From contig NZ_CP089981.1 of NCBI RefSeq assembly GCF_021389975.1, positions 62,001 through 126,000 on the forward strand: a stretch of DNA of 64,000 bases, read 5' to 3'. Below the pieces are notes generated by a model, which saw only the letters and a list, made by a program, of their open reading frames with translations, made no database searches and was not told the DNA's origin. Shown here piece after piece: positions 24,795 to 35,349 of this stretch. Positions within the stretch are counted from its first letter, which is position 1. Each line of letters starts with the position of its first letter. Both the position numbers and the translations under genes were made by a program. This stretch comes from Fulvivirga ulvae. Its GTDB lineage: Bacteria > Bacteroidota > Bacteroidia > Cytophagales > Cyclobacteriaceae.

Positions 24795-26411
24795 TTAGTC
24801 TTCGTAATAAGAAACAGGGTCATCCAGTAACAAAGGGTTAATCACTGTTTCACTTTGTGGTACGGGCAGGTAAAGGTCAAAACCCGAAGGTATTGTAGCT
24901 TTAAAACTACTTAAGACCTTGTTTCCATCGTATGTTCCCCTTTCCTGATTAGACACCATTTCACTGGCCTTGGCTAATCCCTGGCGTTGAATATCAAACC
25001 AGTAGTCTCCTTCAAAGGCAAATTCAACTTTACGCTCATGCAATAATTCATCCATGGTAAGGTTGGTTACAGGATCCAGTCCTGCCCGGGTGTGAACAGC
25101 ATTAAAAGCTTCCAGTGCAAGTGCATCAGCTGTAGCTCCCGCTCCCCCCATAACTGCTTCGGCATAGATCAAAAGCACATCGGCATAGCGTAAAATGTAG
25201 GTAGGCATGCTGCTGTGGGCATTTGTAGTTACAGGTTCTCCTGTCCTGTTAGTACCTACCATGTATTTTTGAATATTTGATCTTGTACCTGTGAATATGT
25301 AAGTGTTATCGGTAGTCATTCCGGTTGTATCATAGGTAAAGCCATTCGGATAGCTGTCATTCACCCAGTCATCTCTATGAAACCCATGCTCCATCACGGA
25401 CCATTGGCGTCTCATATCTCCGGCAGCATAGCCTGTTGTGGGATCAAGCATATCAATTGACGGCACTACGGCTGACCACCCGGCAGTGGAATTGGTTGGG
25501 GCTGGTGCTACTAACGGTTTAGGGGCCGCATAGGTCATAAAACGGTTGGCGCCATCCCAGCTGGCATCTGCAGTCCATTGTAGGGCAAACAAGGATTCGA
25601 CATTTCCTCTGCCTACTGCCGAAGAAGTAAACAATTCATTATAATCAGGATATAGCCCGATAAGTCCGGTAGCATTTGCATAGTCAATTACTTCCTTCGC
25701 TTTGGCTTTCGCCTTCTCATAGTCTTTCATGTACAAATAGACCTTGGCCATCAACCCCTTGGCAGAGTATGAAGTAACTCTCCCTGGCTGATAAGCTTCT
25801 TCCGGCAGGTTTTCCTCAGCAAACTTCAGATCTTCTATAGCAAATCGAAGTACATCAGCCTGAAAATACCTGGGCACGAGACTACTGCCTGATTTGGTCA
25901 ATTCCAATGGGCTTGCAATGATCGGAGCATCTCCAAATGTGCGCGCGATATAGAAATAGGCAAATGCTCTTATTAACCGGGCTTCAGCTATACCTATAGT
26001 TAAAAAAGGTTGTTCACCTATTTGTTCTTTCTTCAGTTCAAAAGTTTCGATCAATACAGAGGCATTTCCGGCAGCTTTGTAGCAGGAAGTCCATGTATCG
26101 CCCACCAGACCATCGGTACTCTGTATGTTGAAATTGTAGAAAGAATTGTACTGGCTGTTTCCCGCAACACCAGTTACAGTACCTCCGAGCACGTCACCTA
26201 CAGAGGTGAATGCTTTGTCAAACCACCTGTTCCATACACGGCCATACAGCAACCCGGTAGCACCATAAACCTCCTCAGAAGAGTTATAGTAGTTATCAAC
26301 AGTAGGTTGGGTAGTGGAAGGATAATCCAGGTACTCCTTTTCGCATGATGATATCGTTAAACTAAGGATAAAGCTTATTATTAATGTGAGTTGAGTCTTC
26401 ATCTTTCTCAT
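24795..26411 (-). CDS. susD: SusD/RagB-family glycan-binding lipoprotein
   Basis: The product has 538 residues. The signal MRKMKTQLTLIISFILSLTI leads to a lipobox SSC. The sequence shows TPR-like helices (AKGLMAKVYLYMKDYEKAKA) and the typical C-terminal block (LHERKVEFAFEGDYWFDIQR followed by LPVPQSE and N-P at the end). SusD proteins cap the SusC pore and capture oligosaccharides. Only 3 bp separate its start from the SusC stop. Confidence 0.93.
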   Translation of the reverse strand: MRKMKTQLTLIISFILSLTISSCEKEYLDYPSTTQPTVDNYYNSSEEVYGATGLLYGRVWNRWFDKAFTSVGDVLGGTVTGVAGNSQYNSFYNFNIQSTDGLVGDTWTSCYKAAGNASVLIETFELKKEQIGEQPFLTIGIAEARLIRAFAYFYIARTFGDAPIIASPLELTKSGSSLVPRYFQADVLRFAIEDLKFAEENLPEEAYQPGRVTSYSAKGLMAKVYLYMKDYEKAKAKAKEVIDYANATGLIGLYPDYNELFTSSAVGRGNVESLFALQWTADASWDGANRFMTYAAPKPLVAPAPTNSTAGWSAVVPSIDMLDPTTGYAAGDMRRQWSVMEHGFHRDDWVNDSYPNGFTYDTTGMTTDNTYIFTGTRSNIQKYMVGTNRTGEPVTTNAHSSMPTYILRYADVLLIYAEAVMGGAGATADALALEAFNAVHTRAGLDPVTNLTMDELLHERKVEFAFEGDYWFDIQRQGLAKASEMVSNQERGTYDGNKVLSSFKATIPSGFDLYLPVPQSETVINPLLLDDPVSYYED

Positions 26412-26414
26412 GTT

Positions 26415-29400
26415 TTAAAATTCAATATTTAAACCAACTGTATATGAGCGCGGTACAGGATATCGACCGTTATCTACATTGAGCAGTATTCCTCTGCTGC
26501 TGGTTGCCTGGTCGCTGATTTTACCCAATTCAGGGTCGTATCCGCTATAGTCGGTGAAGGTCACCAGGTTTTGACCTGATACATATAGCTTCAAAGCGGA
26601 AATTTTAGCCTTGCTTATAAGTGCTTTTGGAAAATTATATCCCAATTGTACATTCTGAAGCCTCACATAGGTACCATCTTCTATGTACCTGTCTGATATC
26701 CTGCGGTTATTGTCATGCCATTGGTTATATCGTGGCATATCGGTATCAGTATTATCTGCCGTATACCGATCTAAAACACTGGTCGCCTGGTTGCTATACA
26801 AGCTGTTCATCGCTTCGGTTTGCCTTCGGGTATAATTGAATATATCGCCGCCAAAACTTCCGTAAACGAATACAGTCAAATCAATTCCTTTATAGCTTAC
26901 AGTATTGGTCAACCCAAGGGTAAAATCAGGGTTAGGGTCACCAATAACTTCTACATCCTTATCATCGATTATTCCGTTTCCGTTGAGGTCCTTATATTTA
27001 ATATCACCAAACCATAAACCATCCGGTTTTACATCCAATCCGGTTTCGAGGCTGTTTAGCTCTTCCTCTGAAGTGTATAATCCATCGGTTACATAGCCAT
27101 AAAACACCCCTACCGGATAACCGGCCTGAGTGTAAGCTACCAGTGATTTGGTGCCGTATTCATCAAATTCACCTTTTATGGCAGCATCAGAAGTGTTTAG
27201 GAAATCCAGCTCATTTTTGTAGTGGCTAAATACCGCAGTAGTTGACCATGTTAAATTTGGATTACTGATATTCTTGCTGGTCACACTGATATCTATCCCG
27301 TTGTTGGTTATTTGACCGTCGTTAGTTACAGGGGTTTTTATATCGTCCCACTCGGTTCCCAGCCCGGAATAAGCCCCCAATTGGGTATTTAGCAGCATGT
27401 CAGTAGAGATTTTCCTGTATACATCTACTGTCAGGTCGATCTTACGGTCCAATAGCGATGCATCAATACCGGCATTATACGTTACCACCGACTCCCAGCC
27501 CAGGTCAGGATTAGGTACATTAGATGGAACGCTTCCGTTACCAAAGGCCGAAATATTAACAAGTGTAACATTAGCCGTATATAAGTTAGCTGCCGTATTT
27601 TGATTTCCTACTGCTCCATACCCCGCTCTCAGTTTCAGGCTGTTTACAAAGGGCAGGTCGCTGGCAAAGGGCTCATTAGTGATAGTCCATGCGGCAGACA
27701 CGGCAGGGAAATACCCCCACCTGTTATTTGAGCCAAAACTTGAAGAACCATCAGCTCTTAGTGTAGCACTTAAAGCATATTTATCTTTGTAGGAATAGTT
27801 TAACCTTCCAAAGTATGATTCCATTGCCCATTCGCCGGCACCGGCATTTATGGTTTCCCCTGAGTCATTGCCACCATCTCCGGCAGCCAACGATGGTAAG
27901 TTCAATGTCAGGTTTTCCCTGCTGGCCTGTAAATAATCAAATTCGCTGTGCTGAGCCTCATGCCCCAGCGTTACATATATATGGTGGGCATCGTCAAAAG
28001 ACCTGGCATAGGTTAAATAATTTTTAAGCACATAATAAAGGCTTTGATTTCTTTGCTCTCTAAGTTTGCTCGGGCTAATTATGCTAACGTTCAGCGCTTC
28101 ATTCTCTACAAATGGCTGGTAAGCCTTACCATCTGCCAGGGTATAATCATAATTCAGTTCATTTCTTAAAGAAAGCCCCTCCAGAAATTTAACCTCTCCA
28201 TAGACTGAACCTATTATCCGTGTGTTAATCGACCTGACATCCCTCAAATTAGCCACTGCAACCGGGTTTGATTGATTCCCCACCAGGGAATTTCCGACCC
28301 GGATCTGTCCTACATAATCACCGTTTACGTCTCTGACCGGTGCAGCGGGGCTATTGTACAAAACAACACTCGTTACGGCATCAAACGCATCCGTAAGCCC
28401 TATGCGTTGATTGCTGCGGCTTGCATTTACGCTAAAACCAGCAGTAAGCCAGTCTTTTAAATCACTATCGGCACTTGCCCTCATAGAATACCTTTCGAAA
28501 TCAGTTCCAGCCAGTATTCCGGTCTGGTTAAACTGTCCTAATGAAAAGTAGTAATTGGTTTTATTTTGGCCTCCGGACAGGGCGAGCACATTGCTCTGCA
28601 CATTACCTCTCTGGTATATTTCATCCTGCCAGTCAGTACCATGCCCTAAAATTGAAGGGTCTGCAAATTCAGGGTTAATGGGCATGCTTCCCCCCGTAAC
28701 TTCGTTGATCTCGGCCGTAACTGTATTTTGATACCTTGCATATTCCTGTAAATTCAGGACATCAAGTTTTTTAGGAATGGCCTGAACACCATAATAAGTG
28801 TTGAAGGTAAGCTTTCCCTCTCCTATCCTTCCTTTTTTGGTAGTGATTAAAACTACACCGTTTGCTGCCCGGGAGCCATAAATGGCCTGCGCAGATGCAT
28901 CTTTCAACACATCGATGGATTCAATGTCGGAAGGATTAAGTGTGGCTAGTACACTTTGGGTGGTTTGCCCGTCACCCCCGCCCAGAAAGTTCTGATTAAG
29001 CGAAGTGCTTTCGGCTGCTACCGGGACCCCATCAATAACATAAAGAGGTTCATTACCATTCACTGAAGTTAACCCTCTGATACGTACAGATACACCTCCT
29101 CCTGGTTGCCCCCCATTAGAGCTAACGGATACACCGGCTAATCGCCCCTGAATGGCCTGGTCTACCCCTGCAAGAGGAAGGTTCTGTATTTTCTCCTGAT
29201 CTAGTGATGCTATTGATGTAGTCACCCTGGACTTATCAATTTCTCCATATCCGATCACAACAACTTCACCCAGCATGCTAATATCTTCTTCCAGTTCAAT
29301 ACTAATCGCTGTTTGCCCATTTACCGGCACTTCTTTGGGGCTAAAGCCAATAAAGCTGAAAATCAAGGTGGCATTGTCGGAAACGGTTAATTGGAAATCG

Positions 29401-29594
29401 CCGTTTGCATCAGAAGCAGTGCCATTAGTCGTACCTTTTTCAAGGATGGTAACACCCGGGAGAGGTTCCTTATTACTGTCAAGCACGGTACCTGAGACCT
29501 GGTTTTGCGCCAGGGCTGTCTGACCATAAAAGCAAAGCAACGCCAACAGCATGATGCGCCCCTTGCTTAGTTTTCTCAAATAAAGATTCAACAT
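26415..29594 (-). CDS. susC: SusC/RagA-family TonB-dependent oligosaccharide importer
   Basis: The product has 1059 residues. After a signal peptide ending ALAQ comes a carboxypeptidase-like regulatory domain (NQVSGTVLDSNKEPLPGVTI). The plug follows (LGEVVVIGYGEIDKSRVTTS, GVSVRIRGLTSVNGNEPLYV, VLKDASAQAIYGSRAANGV), then a large beta-barrel ending in an aromatic residue (TVGLNIEF). It forms the outer-membrane channel with SusD. It is first in the minus-strand operon SusC-SusD-SGBP. Confidence 0.95.
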   Translation of the reverse strand: MLNLYLRKLSKGRIMLLALLCFYGQTALAQNQVSGTVLDSNKEPLPGVTILEKGTTNGTASDANGDFQLTVSDNATLIFSFIGFSPKEVPVNGQTAISIELEEDISMLGEVVVIGYGEIDKSRVTTSIASLDQEKIQNLPLAGVDQAIQGRLAGVSVSSNGGQPGGGVSVRIRGLTSVNGNEPLYVIDGVPVAAESTSLNQNFLGGGDGQTTQSVLATLNPSDIESIDVLKDASAQAIYGSRAANGVVLITTKKGRIGEGKLTFNTYYGVQAIPKKLDVLNLQEYARYQNTVTAEINEVTGGSMPINPEFADPSILGHGTDWQDEIYQRGNVQSNVLALSGGQNKTNYYFSLGQFNQTGILAGTDFERYSMRASADSDLKDWLTAGFSVNASRSNQRIGLTDAFDAVTSVVLYNSPAAPVRDVNGDYVGQIRVGNSLVGNQSNPVAVANLRDVRSINTRIIGSVYGEVKFLEGLSLRNELNYDYTLADGKAYQPFVENEALNVSIISPSKLREQRNQSLYYVLKNYLTYARSFDDAHHIYVTLGHEAQHSEFDYLQASRENLTLNLPSLAAGDGGNDSGETINAGAGEWAMESYFGRLNYSYKDKYALSATLRADGSSSFGSNNRWGYFPAVSAAWTITNEPFASDLPFVNSLKLRAGYGAVGNQNTAANLYTANVTLVNISAFGNGSVPSNVPNPDLGWESVVTYNAGIDASLLDRKIDLTVDVYRKISTDMLLNTQLGAYSGLGTEWDDIKTPVTNDGQITNNGIDISVTSKNISNPNLTWSTTAVFSHYKNELDFLNTSDAAIKGEFDEYGTKSLVAYTQAGYPVGVFYGYVTDGLYTSEEELNSLETGLDVKPDGLWFGDIKYKDLNGNGIIDDKDVEVIGDPNPDFTLGLTNTVSYKGIDLTVFVYGSFGGDIFNYTRRQTEAMNSLYSNQATSVLDRYTADNTDTDMPRYNQWHDNNRRISDRYIEDGTYVRLQNVQLGYNFPKALISKAKISALKLYVSGQNLVTFTDYSGYDPELGKISDQATSSRGILLNVDNGRYPVPRSYTVGLNIEF

Positions 29595-29988
29595 ATTCTT
29601 CGGTTTATAAGGTAAGGTTATTTAGTTATTTGCCCGCTAAATGATTATTTAGGTGTTATCAAAGGTAGTGGAAAGATTAACCTTTACTTAATGCTATTTT
29701 GTCAATTGCCGATAATATATTTAATCAAAGCACCGCATATTTAGAAAAACACACACCCCTTAAATAGCCAGAAAACAGAGATTATGGAATCTATTTTGAC
29801 TGCCCGGACATATTTTATGCAAAAGGGTGATCAGGTGCGTACCAGCGCGGCTTAACCTCTTTAAAAGACGGCAAACGTTACCATATTTTTAAACTTGTAG
29901 TTATTTGTTAACACTTTGACAAAATCATATTAATCACCTGCCGCCATGATGCTTAGCTTTGACAATCGTCTTTTTAAATACTATTCAA
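29595..29988. other. Divergent control region between SusC and GH26 operons
   Basis: These 394 bp lie between two divergent operons of the mannan locus and should hold both promoters and any AraC binding sites. Visible are a TACCTTTG box for the SusC side (listed separately) and, for the GH26 side, TTGTTAACACTTTGAC at 29907-29922, which only loosely resembles a Bacteroidota promoter. Confidence 0.5.
29660..29667 (-). promoter_or_regulatory. Candidate -7 box for the SusC operon
   Basis: On the minus strand this reads TACCTTTG, an exact fit to the Bacteroidota -7 consensus TAnnTTTG, 65 bp before the SusC ATG. No clear TTG box sits 19-21 bp upstream, as is common for activator-dependent promoters. 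Confidence 0.4.
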
Positions 29989-31137
29989 ATGCCAAAGCTT
30001 AAGTCAGATAACTATTATTTAAAGCCATGGATCGGATGGTTATTTTTAATGGTGATTGTATCAGGTTCATGCAAACCTCTCTACACACCCCAGTACCCAA
30101 AACCTGACCTGGTGGATAAAAAGCCTGTCAGAAATGTAAAAAAATTACACAAAGCACTCTTTTATATAGCAAAGGAAGGGTTTGCTGTTGGGCAACAAGA
30201 TGCTACCAGCTATGGTATAGGATGGAAGCACTGGGACAACCCTGAACTTATAAGAAGTGATGCCAACGATATCTTAGGTGATTTTACAGCAGTAAGCGGG
30301 TTTGATCTGGGGGATATCGAACATAATGCTGAAGATAACCTGGATAGTGTACCCTTTGACGTGATGCGGGAGCTGATTATTGATACTTATAAAAAAGGAG
30401 GCATCGTCACCATAAGCTGGCATGCTGACAACCCGGTTTCCGGAGGTGACTCGTGGGACAAAACACCGGCGGTGGCAGAGATACTTGAAGGAGGAAAAAC
30501 CACTGAGAAGTTTGAGCTGTGGGTAGAGCGTTTGGCGGGATTTATGAAAACCTTGCGCTACAAAGGCAAGCCCGTACCGGTGATATTCAGACCATACCAC
30601 GAAATGAACGGCTCGTGGTTTTGGTGGGGTGAGGGCAACTGCACGGCTTCTGATTATATAAAGTTATGGCAAAGGACTGTTGTTCTGCTCAGGGACAAAC
30701 ACAAACTACATAACATCCTGTACGCATACTCTCCCAATAAACTTGGACCGGGCGATGACTATCTGAAATATTATCCAGGAGATGGCTATGTGGATATCCT
30801 TGGGGTGGATATTTATGACTTCAACAATACGGAAGACTATAAAACGGCTGTTGCCAAAGACCTGGCATTGGTAAAAGGTATCGCCGACGAGAAAAACAAA
30901 CTATATGCTTTTACAGAAACAGGGCTGGAAAAAGTACAAACACCGGATTGGTTTACAAGTGTGCTATATCCGGTAATTGAAAATTCGGGCATTGCGTGGA
31001 TATTGTTTTGGCGGAACAGTAAAGAGTCTCACCATTACCTGCCTTACAAGGGACATGTAAATGAAGCGGATTTTAAGCGTTTCGAAGCCATGCCCAAAAC
31101 CTTGTTTTTAAAAGACATCTCCAACCTCAACTACTGA
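29989..31137 (+). CDS. GH26 beta-mannanase lipoprotein
   Basis: The ATG at 29989 gives 382 residues. The lipobox is VSGSC with Cys28, so a lipidated surface or periplasmic enzyme is expected. GH26 hallmarks are FAVGQQDATSYG, GGIVTISWHADNP, VIFRPYHEMNGSWFWWG with acid/base Glu205 and YAFTETGLEK with nucleophile Glu310. It releases mannobiose or longer oligosaccharides from beta-mannan. It is the first gene of a tightly packed six-gene operon, with 3 bp to the symporter. Confidence 0.92.
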   Translation: MPKLKSDNYYLKPWIGWLFLMVIVSGSCKPLYTPQYPKPDLVDKKPVRNVKKLHKALFYIAKEGFAVGQQDATSYGIGWKHWDNPELIRSDANDILGDFTAVSGFDLGDIEHNAEDNLDSVPFDVMRELIIDTYKKGGIVTISWHADNPVSGGDSWDKTPAVAEILEGGKTTEKFELWVERLAGFMKTLRYKGKPVPVIFRPYHEMNGSWFWWGEGNCTASDYIKLWQRTVVLLRDKHKLHNILYAYSPNKLGPGDDYLKYYPGDGYVDILGVDIYDFNNTEDYKTAVAKDLALVKGIADEKNKLYAFTETGLEKVQTPDWFTSVLYPVIENSGIAWILFWRNSKESHHYLPYKGHVNEADFKRFEAMPKTLFLKDISNLNY

Positions 31138-31140
31138 TTT

Positions 31141-32973
31141 ATGCTTCATTCGTTGGATATAGGTATTATAGGAGCCTACCTGCTCATTACGATTATAATA
31201 GGTCTTGCAGCCAGAAAACGGGCTCAAAAAAACACCGGCGACTATTTAATGGGCGGCAAGTCTATTCCCTGGTACCTATTGGGGCTTTCCAATGCATCCG
31301 GCATGTTTGATATTTCCGGCACCATCTGGCTGGTAACGCTACTATTTGTGTATGGGATAAAAAGTGCCTGGATACCCTGGCTATGGCCCGTGTTTAACCA
31401 GATATTCTTAATGGTGTACCTGTCCAAATGGTTAAGGAGATCAAATGTAACCACCGGGGCAGAGTGGATCCATACACGTTTCGGAACAGGAAGAGGCGGA
31501 AAACTCTCACAAACCATTATTGTACTATTTGCCCTGTTGAGCTGCCTGGGCTTTTTGGCCTATGGATTTATAGGTCTTGGCAAATTTGTTGAAATATTCA
31601 TACCGTGGGAAGTAGTATCTGATTACCTGCCGTTTGATGTCCCGGCAGCGTATGTGGCTCATTTTTATGGTGTTGTTTTTACACTATTTGCAGTATTCTA
31701 TTCGCTCCTTGGGGGTATGTCCGGCATTGTATGGGCCGACGTGGTCCAGTTCTCCATCATGACCATTGCCGCATTAGTCATCGGATATTTAGGATTTGTA
31801 GCTGTTGGCACTCATGTCGTTAATGTTCCGGACGGATGGATGAATCCATTCTTTGGGTGGGAGCTTGATCTGGACTGGAGCACCATTATTCCGGCGGTAA
31901 ATGAAAAGATTGCATCCGATGGCTATGGTTTATTCACCATCTTTTTCATGATGATGGTGTTTAAAGGTGTTTTGGTCAGCCTGGCGGGTCCGGCTCCCAA
32001 CTACGACATGCAAAAAATACTTTCCACCCGGTCACCGCAGGAAGCTTCTAAAATGAGTGGATTTGTTTCGGTAGTTTTAATGCCGATCCGCTATCTGATG
32101 ATTGCCGGCTTTGCTGCCCTTGCTCTTATATTTTACGACAAGTTAGACTTACTTACAGCCTCTGGCACAATAGATTTCGAATTGATCTTACCTGCCGCCA
32201 TCAAACAATTTGCGCCGGTAGGTTTACTTGGCCTTTTGCTGGCCGGGCTATTAGCAGCCTTTATGTCAACTTTTGCAGGCACACTTAATGCTGCCCAGGC
32301 TTATCTTATTAATGATATTTATCTGAAGCACAACAAAGAGAAAGCCACACCCAGCCAGATAAAATGGATGAATTATGGCTCAGGAGTCATCGTAGTTGGC
32401 GTCAGCATTATTCTTGGCTTTTTTGTACAGGATGTCAACTCCGTGCTGCAGTGGCTGGTCTCAGCACTTTTTGGTAGCTACGTGGTGGCCAACGTATTGA
32501 AATGGCACTGGTGGAGGTTTAATGGAGAAGGCTTTTTCTGGGGCATGGTGGCAGGTATGGTTCCTGCACTCATCTTGCCACTGGTGTTCACGGCCACACT
32601 CGATCTTTACTACTTCCCTATTCTGTTGACAACGTCTATAATTGGTTGTTTTGCAGGCACTTACACTGCTCCACCAACAGAGGAAGCTGTTTTAAAATCA
32701 TTTTACACCAACGTAAGGCCCTGGGGTTTCTGGAAACCTGTTTATAGTACACTTACGAAGGAAAAAGGAGGCTTTAAAAGCAATACTGACTTTGGTTTGG
32801 ACATGTTTAATGTAGCAGTAGGCATTATTGCTCAAACCACTCTGGTGCTGCTGCCCATGTACATTGTGTTCAGACAGCTTTACCCCATCTACACACTCGT
32901 TGCTATACTGGCCGTCAGTATAATCTTATTGAAAAAATTCTGGTGGAATAATTTAAAAAATGACCTTGACTAA
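31141..32973 (+). CDS. Sodium:solute symporter (SSS family), probable manno-oligosaccharide importer
   Basis: The product has 610 residues with about 14 hydrophobic helices. It starts LDIGIIGAYLLITIIIGLAA, and contains GDYLMGGKSIPWYLLGLSNA, the typical SSS start, and FYSLLGGMSGIVWADVVQF. SSS proteins carry sugars or other solutes with Na+. It lies between GH26 and GH130 and comes just before the cytoplasmic phosphorolysis genes, so inner-membrane import of mannobiose or short manno-oligosaccharides is the likely job. Similar symporters occupy the same place in other Bacteroidota mannan loci. Confidence 0.9.
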   Translation: MLHSLDIGIIGAYLLITIIIGLAARKRAQKNTGDYLMGGKSIPWYLLGLSNASGMFDISGTIWLVTLLFVYGIKSAWIPWLWPVFNQIFLMVYLSKWLRRSNVTTGAEWIHTRFGTGRGGKLSQTIIVLFALLSCLGFLAYGFIGLGKFVEIFIPWEVVSDYLPFDVPAAYVAHFYGVVFTLFAVFYSLLGGMSGIVWADVVQFSIMTIAALVIGYLGFVAVGTHVVNVPDGWMNPFFGWELDLDWSTIIPAVNEKIASDGYGLFTIFFMMMVFKGVLVSLAGPAPNYDMQKILSTRSPQEASKMSGFVSVVLMPIRYLMIAGFAALALIFYDKLDLLTASGTIDFELILPAAIKQFAPVGLLGLLLAGLLAAFMSTFAGTLNAAQAYLINDIYLKHNKEKATPSQIKWMNYGSGVIVVGVSIILGFFVQDVNSVLQWLVSALFGSYVVANVLKWHWWRFNGEGFFWGMVAGMVPALILPLVFTATLDLYYFPILLTTSIIGCFAGTYTAPPTEEAVLKSFYTNVRPWGFWKPVYSTLTKEKGGFKSNTDFGLDMFNVAVGIIAQTTLVLLPMYIVFRQLYPIYTLVAILAVSIILLKKFWWNNLKNDLD

Positions 32974-32980
32974 AGAACTT

Positions 32981-34162
32981 ATGAAAAAGACTGAGACGAT
33001 AAATAAATTCAGGGAAATCAAAGAACAACATGCTTGTTTAATTGCCCGTGAAAACAGGCCTGTAAAAGAATCCAATGGTATCTTTAGCCGGTATGAGCAC
33101 CCTATAGTAACTGCAAACCATACGCCGCTGCACTGGAGGTACGATTTGAACCCTGAAACTAACCCTCACGCTCTTGAGCGCATAGGTATCAATGGCACAT
33201 TCAATGCCGGAGCTATTAAGTGGAAGGGTAAATATGTGCTATGCCTTCGGGTCGAGGGCAATGACCGAAAGTCATTTTTTGCCATGGCGGAAAGTCCTAA
33301 CGGTGTTGATAATTTCACCTTTTGGGACAAGCCCTGCGTAATACCGGAAATACCGGAGAACCCTGATACAAATGTATATGATATGCGGCTTACAGCCCAT
33401 GAGGACGGTTGGATCTATGGTGTATTCTGCACGGAAAGAAAAGACCTTAATGCGCCTGCCGGTGACACCAGTTCTGCGACTGCAAATGCAGGCATAGTAA
33501 GGACAAAAGACCTGATCAACTGGGAAAGATTGCCCGACCTGATCTCAAAATCGTCGCAGCAGCGCAACGTAGTGCTTCACCCTGAATTTATCAATGGTAA
33601 GTATGCCATCTACACTCGCCCTCAGGATGGATTTATAGAAGTCGGTAGCGGAGGAGGAATAGGCTTAGGGTATATTACCGATATCTGCAATCCTATTCTG
33701 GAAGATGAAAGGGTGATCAACAACAAAGTGTACCATACGGTATATGAGCTTAAAAACGGATTAGGCCCTGCACCGATAAAAACAAGCAAAGGATGGCTGC
33801 ACCTGGCTCACGGCGTGCGAAATACCGCGGCAGGCCTGCGCTATACTTTGTATATGTTTATGACCGACCTAAATGACCTATCCAAGGTAACTTATCAACC
33901 GGGAGGACATTTCATGGCTCCTATCAATGGAGAAAGGGTTGGAGATGTGTCTAACGTATTGTTTTGCAATGGCTGGGTAGAAGATGAGGACGGTACTGTA
34001 TTTATTTACTACGCCTCTTCCGATACGCGTATGCATGTAGCTGTTTCGTCGGTAGACAAGTTGCTTGAATATGTAATGAACACTCCTAAGGATCGGTATT
34101 CATCTGCCAAATCAGTGGAAACTATTTTGGAGCTCATAGATAAAAATCAGGGTCTATATTGA
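32981..34162 (+). CDS. GH130 4-O-beta-D-mannosyl-D-glucose phosphorylase
   Basis: The product has 393 residues from the ATG at 32981; an ATG at 32960 overlapping the symporter stop is also possible. The shorter start matches the N-terminal length I recall for the Bacteroides fragilis enzyme. Blocks agree closely with that GH130_1 enzyme: HWRYDLNPETNPHALERIGI, NAGAIKWKGKYVL, TNVYDMRLTAHEDGWIYG with the proton donor Asp134, RNVVLHPEFINGKYAIYTRP and FIYYASSDTRMHVA. It splits mannosyl-glucose with phosphate into mannose 1-phosphate and glucose in the cytoplasm. The next gene supplies its substrate. Confidence 0.92.
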   Translation: MKKTETINKFREIKEQHACLIARENRPVKESNGIFSRYEHPIVTANHTPLHWRYDLNPETNPHALERIGINGTFNAGAIKWKGKYVLCLRVEGNDRKSFFAMAESPNGVDNFTFWDKPCVIPEIPENPDTNVYDMRLTAHEDGWIYGVFCTERKDLNAPAGDTSSATANAGIVRTKDLINWERLPDLISKSSQQRNVVLHPEFINGKYAIYTRPQDGFIEVGSGGGIGLGYITDICNPILEDERVINNKVYHTVYELKNGLGPAPIKTSKGWLHLAHGVRNTAAGLRYTLYMFMTDLNDLSKVTYQPGGHFMAPINGERVGDVSNVLFCNGWVEDEDGTVFIYYASSDTRMHVAVSSVDKLLEYVMNTPKDRYSSAKSVETILELIDKNQGLY

Positions 34163-35349
34163 TGGGTGTATCATACACACGATTAAGGTCAGAGCTTAGC
34201 AATGAGTTAGACCGCATACTAAACTACTGGGCATCAAACACCATAGATGAAGCTCATGGAGGCTTTTACGGAGCAATCGACCACCATAACAAGGTCATTC
34301 TAAAAGCCTCCAAAGGCATTATTCTGAACAGCAGGATATTATGGGCTTTCTCTGCGGCCTCCAATCATTTAAAAACAGAGAAGTATGCATCGTTATGTCA
34401 CAGGGCATTTGACTATATCAAAGATCATTTCTACGATACCAGGCATAAAGGGGTGTTTTGGGAATTGGATAGCAAGGGCAAGCCTATCAATAAACGAAAG
34501 CAGGTCTATGCTCAGGCCTTCTGCATTTATGCTTTCTCAGAATATTACATCTATTCCGGCAATGAGGAAGCTAAACTTCTGGCCATTGAAATTTTTGAAT
34601 GTCTGGAAAAGTACTCTCGGGATAAAGAAAAGGGAGGTTATATGGAGGCCTTTGATGAAGACTGGAGTACACTGGAAGATGTACGGCTAAGCCCGAAGGA
34701 TATGAATGCCGACAAAACCATGAACACTCACCTTCATGTGCTGGAGGCTTACACCACCCTGCTTAAAATTCATAAAAGCGAAAAGCTGAAGGAGTCATTG
34801 CGCCATTTGGTAGATATTTTTCAGAATAAATTTCTCAATAAGAAAAACCATTACGAGCTCTTCTTTGACAAAGACTGGAATCTGCTCAGTAATACGGTGT
34901 CATACGGCCATGATATAGAATCTGCCTGGCTGGTACTGGAAGCTGCCAGGTGCATTTGCGACGACGACCTGCAAAGCGCCTGCGAAGCGTCCCTCATAAA
35001 AGTGGCAGACACATTTTTGAGTGAGGGCATCGATGCTGAAGGCGCCGTAATGAATGAGAAGAATATGGATACCGGTGCCCTGGATGATGACCGGCATTGG
35101 TGGCCACAGGTGGAGGCCATGGTTGGGCTGGAATATGCCTACAAGCTTACAGATAATAATGAGTACCTGGAAAAGTGTTTCGAAATATGGGAATTCACAA
35201 AAAAACACCTGATCGACAGGCAAAACGGGGAATGGCACTTTAGGGTTGACCGCCACGGAAATCCATATACAGAAGAGCATAAAGTAAGTATGTGGAAGGC
35301 CCCTTACCATACTACCCGGGCATGTATCATTTTAACAGCGACAAAATGA
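34162..35349 (+). CDS. Mannobiose/cellobiose 2-epimerase (AGE family)
   Basis: The product has 395 residues. Its ATG overlaps the GH130 stop (TGATG). The (alpha/alpha)6 barrel motifs of cellobiose 2-epimerase are present: TIDEAHGGFYGAID, KGIILNSRILWAFSAA, MNTHLHVLEAYT, VSYGHDIESAWLVLEAA and DDDRHWWPQVEAMVG, which carry the two catalytic His. It converts beta-1,4-mannobiose to mannosyl-glucose, the substrate of GH130. No signal peptide, so cytoplasmic. Confidence 0.92.
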   Translation: MGVSYTRLRSELSNELDRILNYWASNTIDEAHGGFYGAIDHHNKVILKASKGIILNSRILWAFSAASNHLKTEKYASLCHRAFDYIKDHFYDTRHKGVFWELDSKGKPINKRKQVYAQAFCIYAFSEYYIYSGNEEAKLLAIEIFECLEKYSRDKEKGGYMEAFDEDWSTLEDVRLSPKDMNADKTMNTHLHVLEAYTTLLKIHKSEKLKESLRHLVDIFQNKFLNKKNHYELFFDKDWNLLSNTVSYGHDIESAWLVLEAARCICDDDLQSACEASLIKVADTFLSEGIDAEGAVMNEKNMDTGALDDDRHWWPQVEAMVGLEYAYKLTDNNEYLEKCFEIWEFTKKHLIDRQNGEWHFRVDRHGNPYTEEHKVSMWKAPYHTTRACIILTATK